NCBI GenBank assembly: GCA_029974595.1
Contig: JARKRC010000027.1
Coordinates: forward strand, 248,001-312,000
DNA: 64,000 bases
Direction: 5' to 3'
DNA from: Ereboglobus sp.
GTDB lineage: Bacteria; Verrucomicrobiota; Verrucomicrobiia; Opitutales; Opitutaceae
Shown here: positions 45,645-55,200 of the stretch, piece after piece
How the letters are laid out: every line of letters begins with the position of its first letter
Position numbering within the stretch: position 1 is the first letter of the stretch
Notes under the pieces: model-generated
What the model saw: only the letters and a program-made list of their open reading frames with translations
What the model was told of the DNA's origin: nothing
Databases searched by the model: none
Position numbers and translations under genes: made by a program

Positions 45645-46673
45645 GTGCACTCAAAAGTTACCCTCCAAGACATCGCTGACAAAGCCGGCGTCCATCGCGC
45701 CACGGTGGCGCGTGCGTTACGTGATCATCCGCGCATCTCGAAGGAAGTTCGCGAGCGTGTTCAGAAACTCGCATCGGACATGGGTTACCGGATCAATCCG
45801 CTTGTGGCCGCGCTTATGCAGTCGCGACGCAGCACACGGATTTCCAAAGCCACTGTCATTGCCTACGTCACACGATACTCGACGCGCTATGGCTGGCGTC
45901 CGCCGCATCATGATCGCCCCGATTATTTTCCCGGCGCGCAGGCCCGTGCGAGCGAGCTTGGCTACAAACTGGAACACTTCTGGCTCACCGAACCTGGAAT
46001 GACGCCCGGACGCTTTTCGAATGTGCTTTCAACGCGCAGCATCAGCGGCGTGCTCATGGGCCGCCTTCCGCCGGGTGAGGAAGCCGCGGAAATGGCATGG
46101 GAGCGTTTTTCATGCGTCGCGCTCGGACGCACGCTGCGCACGCCGCGCTTGCATTACGTGACAGAGGATCATTACGCAGGCGCCGCGCTTGCGGTGCGCC
46201 AAATGATCGCGCGCGGTTTCAGGCGCATAGGTTTTGTATCCACGGACCGCGATGACAGCCCCGGGGTGCTGAATCGCTGGCTGGGCGGTTTTCTGCGCGA
46301 GCAGCTGAAACTTCAGGAGCGCGATCACCTGCCGCCTTACCTTTTTCAAAACGGGCCCGGCGCGGACAATGCCGCCCAGTTTGCGCGCTGGCATGCACGA
46401 TGGAAACCCGACGCGGTACTGGTCACGGAAATGCAGCCGCTTCTCGGCTGGCTGAAGGCCCTGAAAATCCCGTCCCAAAACCTGCCGATCGCCACGCTTG
46501 TGAGACATCCTGCCGATAACAGGTGGACTGGCATTTACTGCGATCCGGCAAAACTCGGCGCGCTGGCGGTCGAGACGCTTGTCGGCCTGATGGTGCGCAG
46601 TGAAATGGGCATTCCCAAGGATCCGCATGAAGTGCTTTTGAGCGGAAGCTGGGTCGAAGGGGAAACGCTGTAA
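45645..46673 (+). CDS. LacI family transcriptional regulator
   Basis: A 342-residue repressor or activator. The N-terminal helix-turn-helix is VTLQDIADKAGVHRATVARA followed by the hinge VQKLASDMGYRINPL; the rest is a periplasmic-binding-protein-like ligand domain with SISGVLMGRLP, RRIGFVSTDRDDSPGVLNRW and a normal C-terminus. The start is GTG 45645, four codons before the HTH; an ATG at 45540 would add 35 unlikely residues. Its place inside the pectin locus makes it the likely regulator of these genes through the TGCGACAATGCGC sites. Confidence 0.9.
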   Translation: MHSKVTLQDIADKAGVHRATVARALRDHPRISKEVRERVQKLASDMGYRINPLVAALMQSRRSTRISKATVIAYVTRYSTRYGWRPPHHDRPDYFPGAQARASELGYKLEHFWLTEPGMTPGRFSNVLSTRSISGVLMGRLPPGEEAAEMAWERFSCVALGRTLRTPRLHYVTEDHYAGAALAVRQMIARGFRRIGFVSTDRDDSPGVLNRWLGGFLREQLKLQERDHLPPYLFQNGPGADNAAQFARWHARWKPDAVLVTEMQPLLGWLKALKIPSQNLPIATLVRHPADNRWTGIYCDPAKLGALAVETLVGLMVRSEMGIPKDPHEVLLSGSWVEGETL

Positions 46674-46716
46674 GCATAAGGGCGGGGCTCCCCTCATCCG
46701 GGAAAACATGCAGGTG

Positions 46717-46732
46717 TGCGACGATGTGCGCA
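46717..46732 (+). promoter_or_regulatory. weak copy of the pectin-locus operator
   Basis: TGCGACGATGTGCGCA, 48 bases before the double-esterase start. It keeps the TGCGAC and ATG blocks of TGCGACAATGCGC but has one substitution and one inserted base. It supports, but does not prove, shared control. Confidence 0.35.
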
Positions 46733-46780
46733 TCAAGACGCTTTTCATCAGTCATGCGACTTGTTATCCCACGGTCTCAT

Positions 46781-48490
46781 ATGTCCTTCGTGCGTCCCCA
46801 TGCCCTCGCCCGCCTGCTTGTTTTCGTGACGGTCGCCTTCGCGCTTAACGCCGCTTTTGGCCAAGCGCTGGCCAGGCGGAAAAGCGAACCTGCGTTTTCG
46901 AACGATGCCAAGGTCCGCATCGTCCTCGTCGGCGATTCCACCGTCACCGACAACGCGGGATGGGGCGCTGGTTTCGCGCAATTTCTCGATAATGGAGTCG
47001 AATGCATCAACACCTCGCAAGGTGGCCGGAGCTCGATGAGTTTCATAAAGGAAGGCCGCTGGGAGAAAGCCCTCGGGCTCAAGGCCGATTATTACCTCGT
47101 CCAATTCGGCCACAACGACGAACCGGGCAAGCCCGGACGTTCCACCACAATGGACGAATACCGCATGTATATGACTCGCTACGTTGATGAAGCGTGCGCC
47201 GCCGGCGCCACGCCCGTGCTCGTCACCTCTCTTGCCCGCCGCCAGTTCGATAAAAAAGACCCGCATAAAATCAACTCGTCGCTCGAAACGCGTGTCGCGG
47301 TTGTCCGTGAAATCGCCCGGGAAAAACACGTGCCGCTCGTCGAGCTCCACGATCTGAGCAAAGCCTTTTGTGAAAAACTCAGCAGGGAAGGCTGCCTCGT
47401 ATTTTCGCCGAAAAAGGAAAATGGCGGTTATGATGGCACGCACCTTAGCGCCGGGGGCCATGTGCTCTTTGGACGCATTGTTGCCGGAGAGTTGAAGCGC
47501 GCCGTTCCCGCTCTTGCGCCTTATATCCGTGACGAGCCAAAGGCTGCAAAGCCCGCTGCGTGCGAATCGAGCTACGACGCCGTTGTCGCCTTCGATGGAT
47601 CGGGAACGCACACCACTGTGCAGGCCGCCATTGCCGCCGCGCCTGCGAACGCCACAAAGCCGCACATCATCCTCATCAAGCCGGGCATCTATCAGGGCCA
47701 GATTCTCATTCCCAAGGACAAGCCATTCATTCACCTCGTCGGCGAGCCTGCCGAGACGAAAAACACAGTCCTCACATATGCGCTCAATGTCAGGGAGACC
47801 GATGCCGGCACCATCGAGAAGCACAAGGGCACGGGAGTGATCGTGCATGCGGACGATTTTCGCGCCGGGAACATCACCTTTGAAAACACCTCTGGCGATC
47901 ACGGCCAGGCGCTCGCGCTCCGGGTCGATGGAGACCGCGTCGTGTTTGAAAACTGTCGCATGCTCGGCTGGCAGGACACGCTTATGGCAAACAAAGGCCG
48001 CCAATATTATAAAGACTGTTACATTGAGGGGCGCGTTGATTTTATATTCGGCGATGCCATCGCAGTTTTCGAGAATTGCGTGATACACAGCAAAAACGGC
48101 GGTTACGTGACGGCTGCGAGCACGCCGCAGGACAGGCCTTTTGGTTATGTTTTCCTCCGCTGCAAACTTACCGGCGACCCGGCGCCGTGGGATGCCGGCA
48201 AACCCGCGCCCAAGAATCCGCCACAGGCTTTTTTGGGTCGTCCTTGGCGTCCTTATGCAAATGTGGCCTTCATCGAATGCGAAATGGGGCAGCACATAAA
48301 GCCCGAGGGCTGGAATAACTGGCGCAGACCCGAAAATGAAAAAACCGCGCGTTATTCTGAATACAAAAGCACCGGCCCCGGCGCGAATCCGGAGGCGCGC
48401 GTGCCGTGGTCGAAGCAACTGACCGACGACGAATCGAAACAATACACAATCAAAAATATTTTTGGCGGATGGAGGCCATGCCGCGATTGA
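46781..48490 (+). CDS. bifunctional CE12 rhamnogalacturonan acetylesterase - CE8 pectin methylesterase
   Basis: A 569-residue secreted fusion. After the signal peptide (HALARLLVFVTVAFALNAAF), residues about 40-250 are an SGNH esterase of family CE12: VLVGDSTVTDNAGWG (Ser), NTSQGGRSSMSF (Gly), VQFGHNDEPGKPGR (Asn) and YDGTHLSAGGH (Asp-His). Residues about 265-565 are a CE8 beta-helix: DHGQALALRV, LGWQDTLMANKGRQYY, EGRVDFIFGDA and FLGRPWRPYANVAF, with both Gln, both Asp and the Arg present. It would deacetylate and demethylate pectin for GH28. An earlier ATG at 46754 is possible. Confidence 0.92.
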   Translation: MSFVRPHALARLLVFVTVAFALNAAFGQALARRKSEPAFSNDAKVRIVLVGDSTVTDNAGWGAGFAQFLDNGVECINTSQGGRSSMSFIKEGRWEKALGLKADYYLVQFGHNDEPGKPGRSTTMDEYRMYMTRYVDEACAAGATPVLVTSLARRQFDKKDPHKINSSLETRVAVVREIAREKHVPLVELHDLSKAFCEKLSREGCLVFSPKKENGGYDGTHLSAGGHVLFGRIVAGELKRAVPALAPYIRDEPKAAKPAACESSYDAVVAFDGSGTHTTVQAAIAAAPANATKPHIILIKPGIYQGQILIPKDKPFIHLVGEPAETKNTVLTYALNVRETDAGTIEKHKGTGVIVHADDFRAGNITFENTSGDHGQALALRVDGDRVVFENCRMLGWQDTLMANKGRQYYKDCYIEGRVDFIFGDAIAVFENCVIHSKNGGYVTAASTPQDRPFGYVFLRCKLTGDPAPWDAGKPAPKNPPQAFLGRPWRPYANVAFIECEMGQHIKPEGWNNWRRPENEKTARYSEYKSTGPGANPEARVPWSKQLTDDESKQYTIKNIFGGWRPCRD

Positions 48491-48626
48491 GTCCGACCAT
48501 TGTCCGCTGGTAGTTATTTATATTTAATAAGCTGTTTATTAGTAACTTGACGATTATGCTCCAATGTTTCGTAAACGCGTTTTTTGTTGATCCGGCTTTA
48601 TGTGATTTCGACAAGGTCTAAGTGTG

Positions 48627-48640
48627 TGCGACAATGCGCG
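48627..48640 (+). promoter_or_regulatory. pectin-locus operator before the TonB-dependent receptor
   Basis: TGCGACAATGCGCG is identical over 14 bases to the site at 42489-42502, and is followed by CTTTGGGAGCG. It lies 103 bases before the receptor start in a 252-base spacer that is otherwise AT-rich and featureless. Confidence 0.6.
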
Positions 48641-48742
48641 CTTTGGGAGCGTTGTTTTTTTTCAGCGGACTTGGAAACTAGAACCATCACATCCCGCATT
48701 TCCCCCTCATCTTTTTTTACAACCACCTCAACTTCTCGTCCC

Positions 48743-51700
48743 ATGAAACATCCCCGTTTCGTCCTCGTGGCGCTCCTCACCATTGCCTGCCTGTTAATTC
48801 CCGCGCGTGCCCTCGCGCAGTCGGCCGCCACCGGCACCGTGACCGGCCGCGTGTCCAATGCCGGCACCGGCAAATATCTGGTGAGCGCTGAAGTCATCGA
48901 CAAGGAGACCAAGCGCAGCGTTTACACCGATGACGCTGGTTCCTATGCGCTTGTTTTACCGGAAGGCGAACGCGTGCTGGTCATTAATTACGGCGGCCTC
49001 GACAGCAAGGAAGTCGCTGTGACCGTGACGACCGGGCAGGTTGTCACGACGGACATTGCTCTTACGGGCGCTGACTATGATGCGGACATAGTGAAACTCG
49101 AAAAGTTTGTTGTATCCGGCGAACGCGAAGGCCGCATGGCTGCGGTAGCCCAGCAAAAAGCGGCGGATTATATGGTCACTATCGTAGCGACGGATGAGTA
49201 TTCCGGCGTTACCAGTGGCAATATAGGCGATTTTCTCCGCAATATTGCGGGACTCGACATTGATTACAGCGGCGATGATCCGCGGTCGGTCAGCATGCGC
49301 GGCATGGACTCCGCCAGCAGCATGGTAACGATGAACGGAGTGGGCATGGCGAGTGCCGCCAGTGGCGGCACAGGCCGTCAGTTCGAATTCGACGTCGCTT
49401 CGCTGCGGGATGTTGAGTTCATCGAAATCTTCAAGACCCCGACTGCCGCGCATTCGGCAAGTTCGGGTGGCGGATTGATAAACATGAAAAGCAGCAGCGC
49501 GTTCATGCTCAAGAACAGGCGCATCGATTTTATGGCAGGCGTGAATTTTAATTCCGGCGAACCTTATTACCCAAAAACAGCGACCTCATGGGGTGACATT
49601 TATACCGTCAGGCCGACAATGTCTGTTGCGTATGCCGATTCGTTTTTCCGCAATCGGCTCGGCATCTCGGTTACGGCAGGCATGAATGATTGGTACCGCC
49701 GTTCTTACCGCACGACCGCCAACCACAGGGCCGCGTTTCAGGTGTCGGATATATTTGGATACCTGCACCCGCTGGGAAATTCCAGAAATGACGGTGTGTT
49801 GCTCGACAGCGTGGGCTACGGCACCAATACCAGCTTTACCCGGCGTTCATCTGTGTCGGTCACTGTGGACTATCGCCTTACCAGAAATTGGTCGATTACC
49901 GGCCGGGCGCAGGTCAACACGAGCCTCATCAAGGAGGGTGGTCAGGGAATGACTATCGCGGGGGCCGTTACTGACAATGACACTGTCGCCATGGGCGGTG
50001 CGGTGAGCGGCATGCTGCCGGGATGGACGCCCTACGATGCGACCTTTATTACCGGTGGCAACGACATCCGCGCAAACACGCTGGATGATGCGGCAAGGAG
50101 CAAGAGCGCCACCCGTGCCGAGACGGGCATCGAGGTGCTTAACAAGGTGACAAACGGCACCCTGTTTTCCCTGAGCACGGAGTATAAGCAGCCGGGCGGC
50201 TGGACGCTCACTGCGGACGCCGGCATTTCGCGATCCACAAACCGCTATGGCACGCCAAACGACATGCGACTAAACAACTTTACCGCTTATCTAAGGGGCA
50301 TCGATTATCGGATGCAAAATTCGCGTGGCAGCAATTACCCGTCGATCACCCAGCTCAACGGCCCGGATATTTATGATTTGGCAAATTATGTGAGCCCTGC
50401 GAATACGAGCAACCCTTCAACCGTGGGCGGCACGAGTCGCTCGACATACGACGCGGATAAAAACCTGATACTGATTCCGGGCGTAAGCACCAATGTGACA
50501 TACCCCAGGGTTCAAATGGCGAACGCGCTGAGGTATCCCGTTCAAGTGTCCAACGGGCGCCAATCAAACGGCTCGGATCAAATAAGCACATTAAAGGCGG
50601 ATGCGAAGAGATCCTTTGTGTTATTCAACAAAATCCCCATGCAATTTCACATAGGCGGATTGTTCGGCGAGCAAATCCGCAAAACAAACAATACCGGGAG
50701 GGCGCGCTGGGTGTTTAACGGCACCACGGATGAGGCCGTGGCCATGCTGAACGGCGTCAAGTCCACCAGCCTGAAAACGACGGTGGGCGACTATCCGTTG
50801 ATTCCCTATGTGAGCATGCCAAAACTGAATGACTACTTCGATGCGCATCCCGAAAAGTTCACGGAGGATGTTGTCTGGCGCACGGAGCAGGAGGCCAACG
50901 CAAACAAATACATTCGCGAGCGCACTTACGCCGGCTACTCCCAGCTCAATGTAAAGTTGAGTCGTTTCACGATGCTTCTCGGCGTCAGGTACGAGAAGTT
51001 CGCCAACTCCGGCAACGCGCCGACGGTTGATAATGAAGCCACGACCCAGCGGGCCATGGAAATGTTCATGGACTATGTGCGGGGCTATGGTTATGCCGAC
51101 ATCACAGCCGCCTACAACGACACCACGGTCAACCCGATGTCGGGTCTGACGGGCCGGGCCATGGTGGACGGCTATACAGTCACCCAGGACCAGGCGCTTG
51201 AGCTTACACGACTCCGCTATGTAAGAAACACGGTGGACAGGACTGATGAGGACATTTTTCCCAACATCCAGCTCAGATACGACCTGACCACGAATATCCT
51301 GCTGCGTGCCAGCTATAACAAGTCCATCACCCGGCAGCCTTTTGACCGGCTGCTGCCCGGTTATACCGTAAACGTCAACTCCAACACGGAATACGACATC
51401 AGGATGAATAACCCGTGGCTCAAACCCATATACTATGACAATTATGACTTTGGGGTGGATTTATACACAAAGGGCGGCGGAAATTTTTATGTGGGTTACT
51501 TCTATAAAGATGTGACAAATTACACCATGGATATGTCCGCTGATTTGCTGCCGGGCGTCGATTATGGTTACGATTTCAGCGCCTATGCCACCCCGGGCAG
51601 CACTATCCGCCGTCCGGAAAATGTCGGGGGTGCCAAGCACTGGGGCATTGAATTCCAGCTCGTGCAGCGTTTGAATATCATAAGCGAGTCCCTGAAAGAT

Positions 51701-52141
51701 TTCACATTCCGCGCCAGCTATACCTACATGGACGGCAAGGCATCGAGCGCGTATGGCAGCACTACTACGGAGGCGGACCGCAAAAACCTGCCGGTGTGGA
51801 TGCCCGTGGGCAATCTTGTTCCCAATAAATACATGATTAGCCTTAACTACAATAGTAGAAAATTTCCGATCAATATTACGGTGAAGTATAATTGGTCGGA
51901 CACCAAATTCAACGGTGGCATGGCCCAAAGGGGAGCCCAATACGCGCTGCAATATACCAATGCAGTCGGCAGGCTGGACATAGACGCCTCTTGGAAATTC
52001 CTCAAAAAATACGAATTATTCGTGAACGCCCAAAACGTCACCAATGAGCGCTCGCGAACCTATTTCTATAATGACGCTTATATGAGAAACGACAACCTGT
52101 ATGGGGCGGTCATATTTGTCGGCATCAAGGGGAAGCTCTGA
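48743..52141 (+). CDS. large TonB-dependent receptor with carboxypeptidase-regulatory-like N-domain
   Basis: A 1132-residue outer-membrane importer. Signal peptide (HPRFVLVALLTIACLLIPAR), then a CarboxypepD-reg-like domain (about 30-115; GTVTGRVSNAGTGKYLVSAE, VYTDDAGSYALVLPEGE), a TonB-box-like VKLEKFVVSGERE, a plug (GNIGDFLRNIAGLDIDYSGD, ASLRDVEFIEIFKTPTAAHS), and a long barrel ending FVGIKGKL. It resembles SusC-type receptors in layout, but no susD follows. It should import pectin-derived oligosaccharides; the start is set at the signal peptide. The giant surface-protein gene begins 62 bases later. Confidence 0.88.
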   Translation: MKHPRFVLVALLTIACLLIPARALAQSAATGTVTGRVSNAGTGKYLVSAEVIDKETKRSVYTDDAGSYALVLPEGERVLVINYGGLDSKEVAVTVTTGQVVTTDIALTGADYDADIVKLEKFVVSGEREGRMAAVAQQKAADYMVTIVATDEYSGVTSGNIGDFLRNIAGLDIDYSGDDPRSVSMRGMDSASSMVTMNGVGMASAASGGTGRQFEFDVASLRDVEFIEIFKTPTAAHSASSGGGLINMKSSSAFMLKNRRIDFMAGVNFNSGEPYYPKTATSWGDIYTVRPTMSVAYADSFFRNRLGISVTAGMNDWYRRSYRTTANHRAAFQVSDIFGYLHPLGNSRNDGVLLDSVGYGTNTSFTRRSSVSVTVDYRLTRNWSITGRAQVNTSLIKEGGQGMTIAGAVTDNDTVAMGGAVSGMLPGWTPYDATFITGGNDIRANTLDDAARSKSATRAETGIEVLNKVTNGTLFSLSTEYKQPGGWTLTADAGISRSTNRYGTPNDMRLNNFTAYLRGIDYRMQNSRGSNYPSITQLNGPDIYDLANYVSPANTSNPSTVGGTSRSTYDADKNLILIPGVSTNVTYPRVQMANALRYPVQVSNGRQSNGSDQISTLKADAKRSFVLFNKIPMQFHIGGLFGEQIRKTNNTGRARWVFNGTTDEAVAMLNGVKSTSLKTTVGDYPLIPYVSMPKLNDYFDAHPEKFTEDVVWRTEQEANANKYIRERTYAGYSQLNVKLSRFTMLLGVRYEKFANSGNAPTVDNEATTQRAMEMFMDYVRGYGYADITAAYNDTTVNPMSGLTGRAMVDGYTVTQDQALELTRLRYVRNTVDRTDEDIFPNIQLRYDLTTNILLRASYNKSITRQPFDRLLPGYTVNVNSNTEYDIRMNNPWLKPIYYDNYDFGVDLYTKGGGNFYVGYFYKDVTNYTMDMSADLLPGVDYGYDFSAYATPGSTIRRPENVGGAKHWGIEFQLVQRLNIISESLKDFTFRASYTYMDGKASSAYGSTTTEADRKNLPVWMPVGNLVPNKYMISLNYNSRKFPINITVKYNWSDTKFNGGMAQRGAQYALQYTNAVGRLDIDASWKFLKKYELFVNAQNVTNERSRTYFYNDAYMRNDNLYGAVIFVGIKGKL

Positions 52142-52203
52142 TGCGTCATGAATTTATATAACAATCACCAAGTATTATAAATAACAACGAAAGCGCAATA
52201 TTC

Positions 52204-55200
52204 ATGAAAACCTTAACCAAAACAATGCGCGTCCGATTCACCTGCTTTCTTGCGGCAGCCATGCTTCTTGGCAGCCCGGGCTTGCGCGCCGCCGACGGAC
52301 CCTCGGTCTTCCTGAAACTGACGCGTGAAAACAGGGTGTACCCTCCAACCATAACAATTGATGTGCCGGGAAAGGGTTGGAATTACGGCGCGGCTGCGCC
52401 CGTTTCCGGCACGATATGGAACTACATGACCCGTACGCCGGATGCCGAAACCGTGCTCAACAACACTGTTCCCGGCGCCTATGTGTGGAGCACGGGAAGC
52501 AACCGCGAGCTCTACGGGCCCGACGGCACCCTCTCCGGCGTCATCCTCAATGCCACGCATATCGTCACAACCGCCACTACCGCCGGCGCCGAGCCGGGTT
52601 ACGGCTCGCCTACCATAACAAGCCCCGTGCTTGGCCCCGAGGGTCTCATGCAGCGGAACGGCACCTGGCGGCTGGGGCACCTCGGCAATTTCGGAGAGTG
52701 GGAGTTTTCCGGCCTACCCGTCGGAGCCGACTATCTGATTTACTGCTATGGCGGCATCGACAATGCAAACAGGGGCTCCAAGTTTATTATCCAGGCGGAA
52801 TATAGTCCAGATGGAGTGGAGACTTGGATGGAAACGCGCGGAGGCGGCAACGCCCCTTGCGATCTGTTTGCCGAAATCGACGGCGTCATCGCGCCACGTA
52901 TTCCCGTACGACATGAGATTTTGTCCAATGCCGCGGGTGCTGTTGGCACAATATGGGGCGTCATGCACACCAAGGTGAGTGCCGCCGGCAAAGTGGCCGT
53001 GCGCGCAGGCATGATGAGCGGTGGCTATAACTACATCACCGGCTTCCAAGTCGTTCCATATCCGAAACCGCTCGTCGTGACACATCCGGAACCTACGACA
53101 ACGGCGGTGCTGGACTTTGAGAGCCGGATCAAAGTGGTGGCGAAAGACACGACATATCTATACGAGGCCGGCGAGATCCCCTTCGCGTTCACGTGGCAGG
53201 TCTCGCGCGACGATGGACAAAACTGGACGGATATCGAGGAACCCGATCCGACAGGTATTTATAAAACGGAAATCGAAGCGCCCGGGGATTCCAAAGACAT
53301 CACCAGCGCGCTCATAATAATCAAATCGCAATACACTGATGCGGGATGGTACCGCGCAAAGATCACCAATGGCGTCGGTGGAGTCACTTATTCCAATCAC
53401 AGCATCGTGACGGTCATCGACACGCCCGAGCCGTTTTATATCACACAACAACCCGGGCCGGTCACGGTTGTGGCGGGCGGCAATGCCAGCCTGTCGGTCT
53501 CTGTCGCGGGCACGCCCCCGTTCAAATTCTTTTGGGAAAAAAGTGACACTCCCGACTTTGCCAGTTCCGAAAGAATACAGACCAGTGCGTTGGGCAACGC
53601 GGCAAGCAACACGCTAAACCTCACGGCCATGAGCAAATTGAACGTGGGTTATTACAGGGCGAGAATCACCGATGCGAGGCAGGAGACGGTGACTCCGGAG
53701 AACCCAATCTATAGTGATGTAGTTTCCGTATACGTCGAGTATGCAAAGCCGGCCATTACGCCTCCCGGCCCGCAGACTGTTGTACCGGGAAAAACGGTCA
53801 GTTTTTACGGCAATGTGGTCAATGATGCCGAGAGTTACTCTCCGATAACTTCATACCAATGGCAGGTCTCGCACGACAATGGCGTCACGTGGACCAATGT
53901 CACCGATGGCGGCGCGTATTCCGGCGCAACCACGGGCACGCTGACGATCACTGGCGCGACCGATGCACAGGCGGGACTGTATCGTCTCGCTGTCGATAAT
54001 TCCATAACAACGGCCTACGGCCCGGAAGGCGGCATCAATTATAGCGATGCGTTTTCGCTGCGTGTGGGCGAAGCGCTTGTCGCGCATCCGGTTTCAGTCG
54101 CAGCTGACAAGGCCGGGCGTCTCTATGTGAGCGACGACACCAAGAACGTACTGTATCAATTCTCACTGACGAGCGGCACCGCGGTGCTCTTCGCGGGGCA
54201 ATCCGGCGTGGCTGGCAGCGCGGACGGATATTATGCGCAGGCGAGTTTCAACGGCCTTTCGGGTGCTGTCGCAGGCGCGGCCAACACCATATATATTGCG
54301 GATACGCTCAATCACACGATCCGCGCGGTGCAATCTACTGGCGAGGTAAAGACCATCGCCGGTTCGCCCTCGGTTAGCGGCAACCTCGATGCGACAGGCG
54401 TCGCCGCCGCGTTCACGGCTCCCGTCAGCGTATCGTATGATGCCGCGGGCAATGCCTATGTGGCCGACAATGTGGCGCACACCATCCGCCGCATCTCGCC
54501 GGTAAACTACGACGTCACCACGCTTGCCGGCTCGGCGGGCAATCCGGGTTTTGTCAGCGGCACGACAACAGAAAGCAGTCTGAATTCCATTGCACGCTTC
54601 ACATCACCCGGAGCGATCGTGGTGTCTCCCGTCAACCTCACCGTCAGCGGAACGACTGTGACATCCGGCACCGAAGGACCGACCACCACCATTTACGTTG
54701 CCGACACGGGCAACAACGTGATCCGCCGCATCCTGCTCACATGGTATCTCGACCGCGATCCCCTCACCAACACGCAGACGCGCACGCGAATCCAGCGAAA
54801 TGAAGTCAGCACATTTGCCGGCATAAGTGGAGTTGGCGGATTTGAGGATGGCCTGGCAACAGCGGCGAAATTCAACCAGCCATCCGGCATCGCAACGTAC
54901 GGAAACAGGCTTTATGTTGCCGACACGGGCAACAACGCCATCCGCGTGATCTACTATGATTCCGGCACGCTCAAAGTCGGTACGGTCTCGGGACTGCCAA
55001 CCATTTCCGGGTATCAGGATGGCCCCGAGGGCAACAACTTGTTCAACCAGCCGCGCGACATCTCCATTGATGGCGAAGGCAATATCTACGTGGCCGACAC
55101 GGGCAATGCCGCCGTGCGCAAACTCAGTCCGGTTGTTAGCTCGGTCGCAAGTGGCACCACTGCAACATATACTTATTCGGCCGCCACCATGGTCTTCTCT

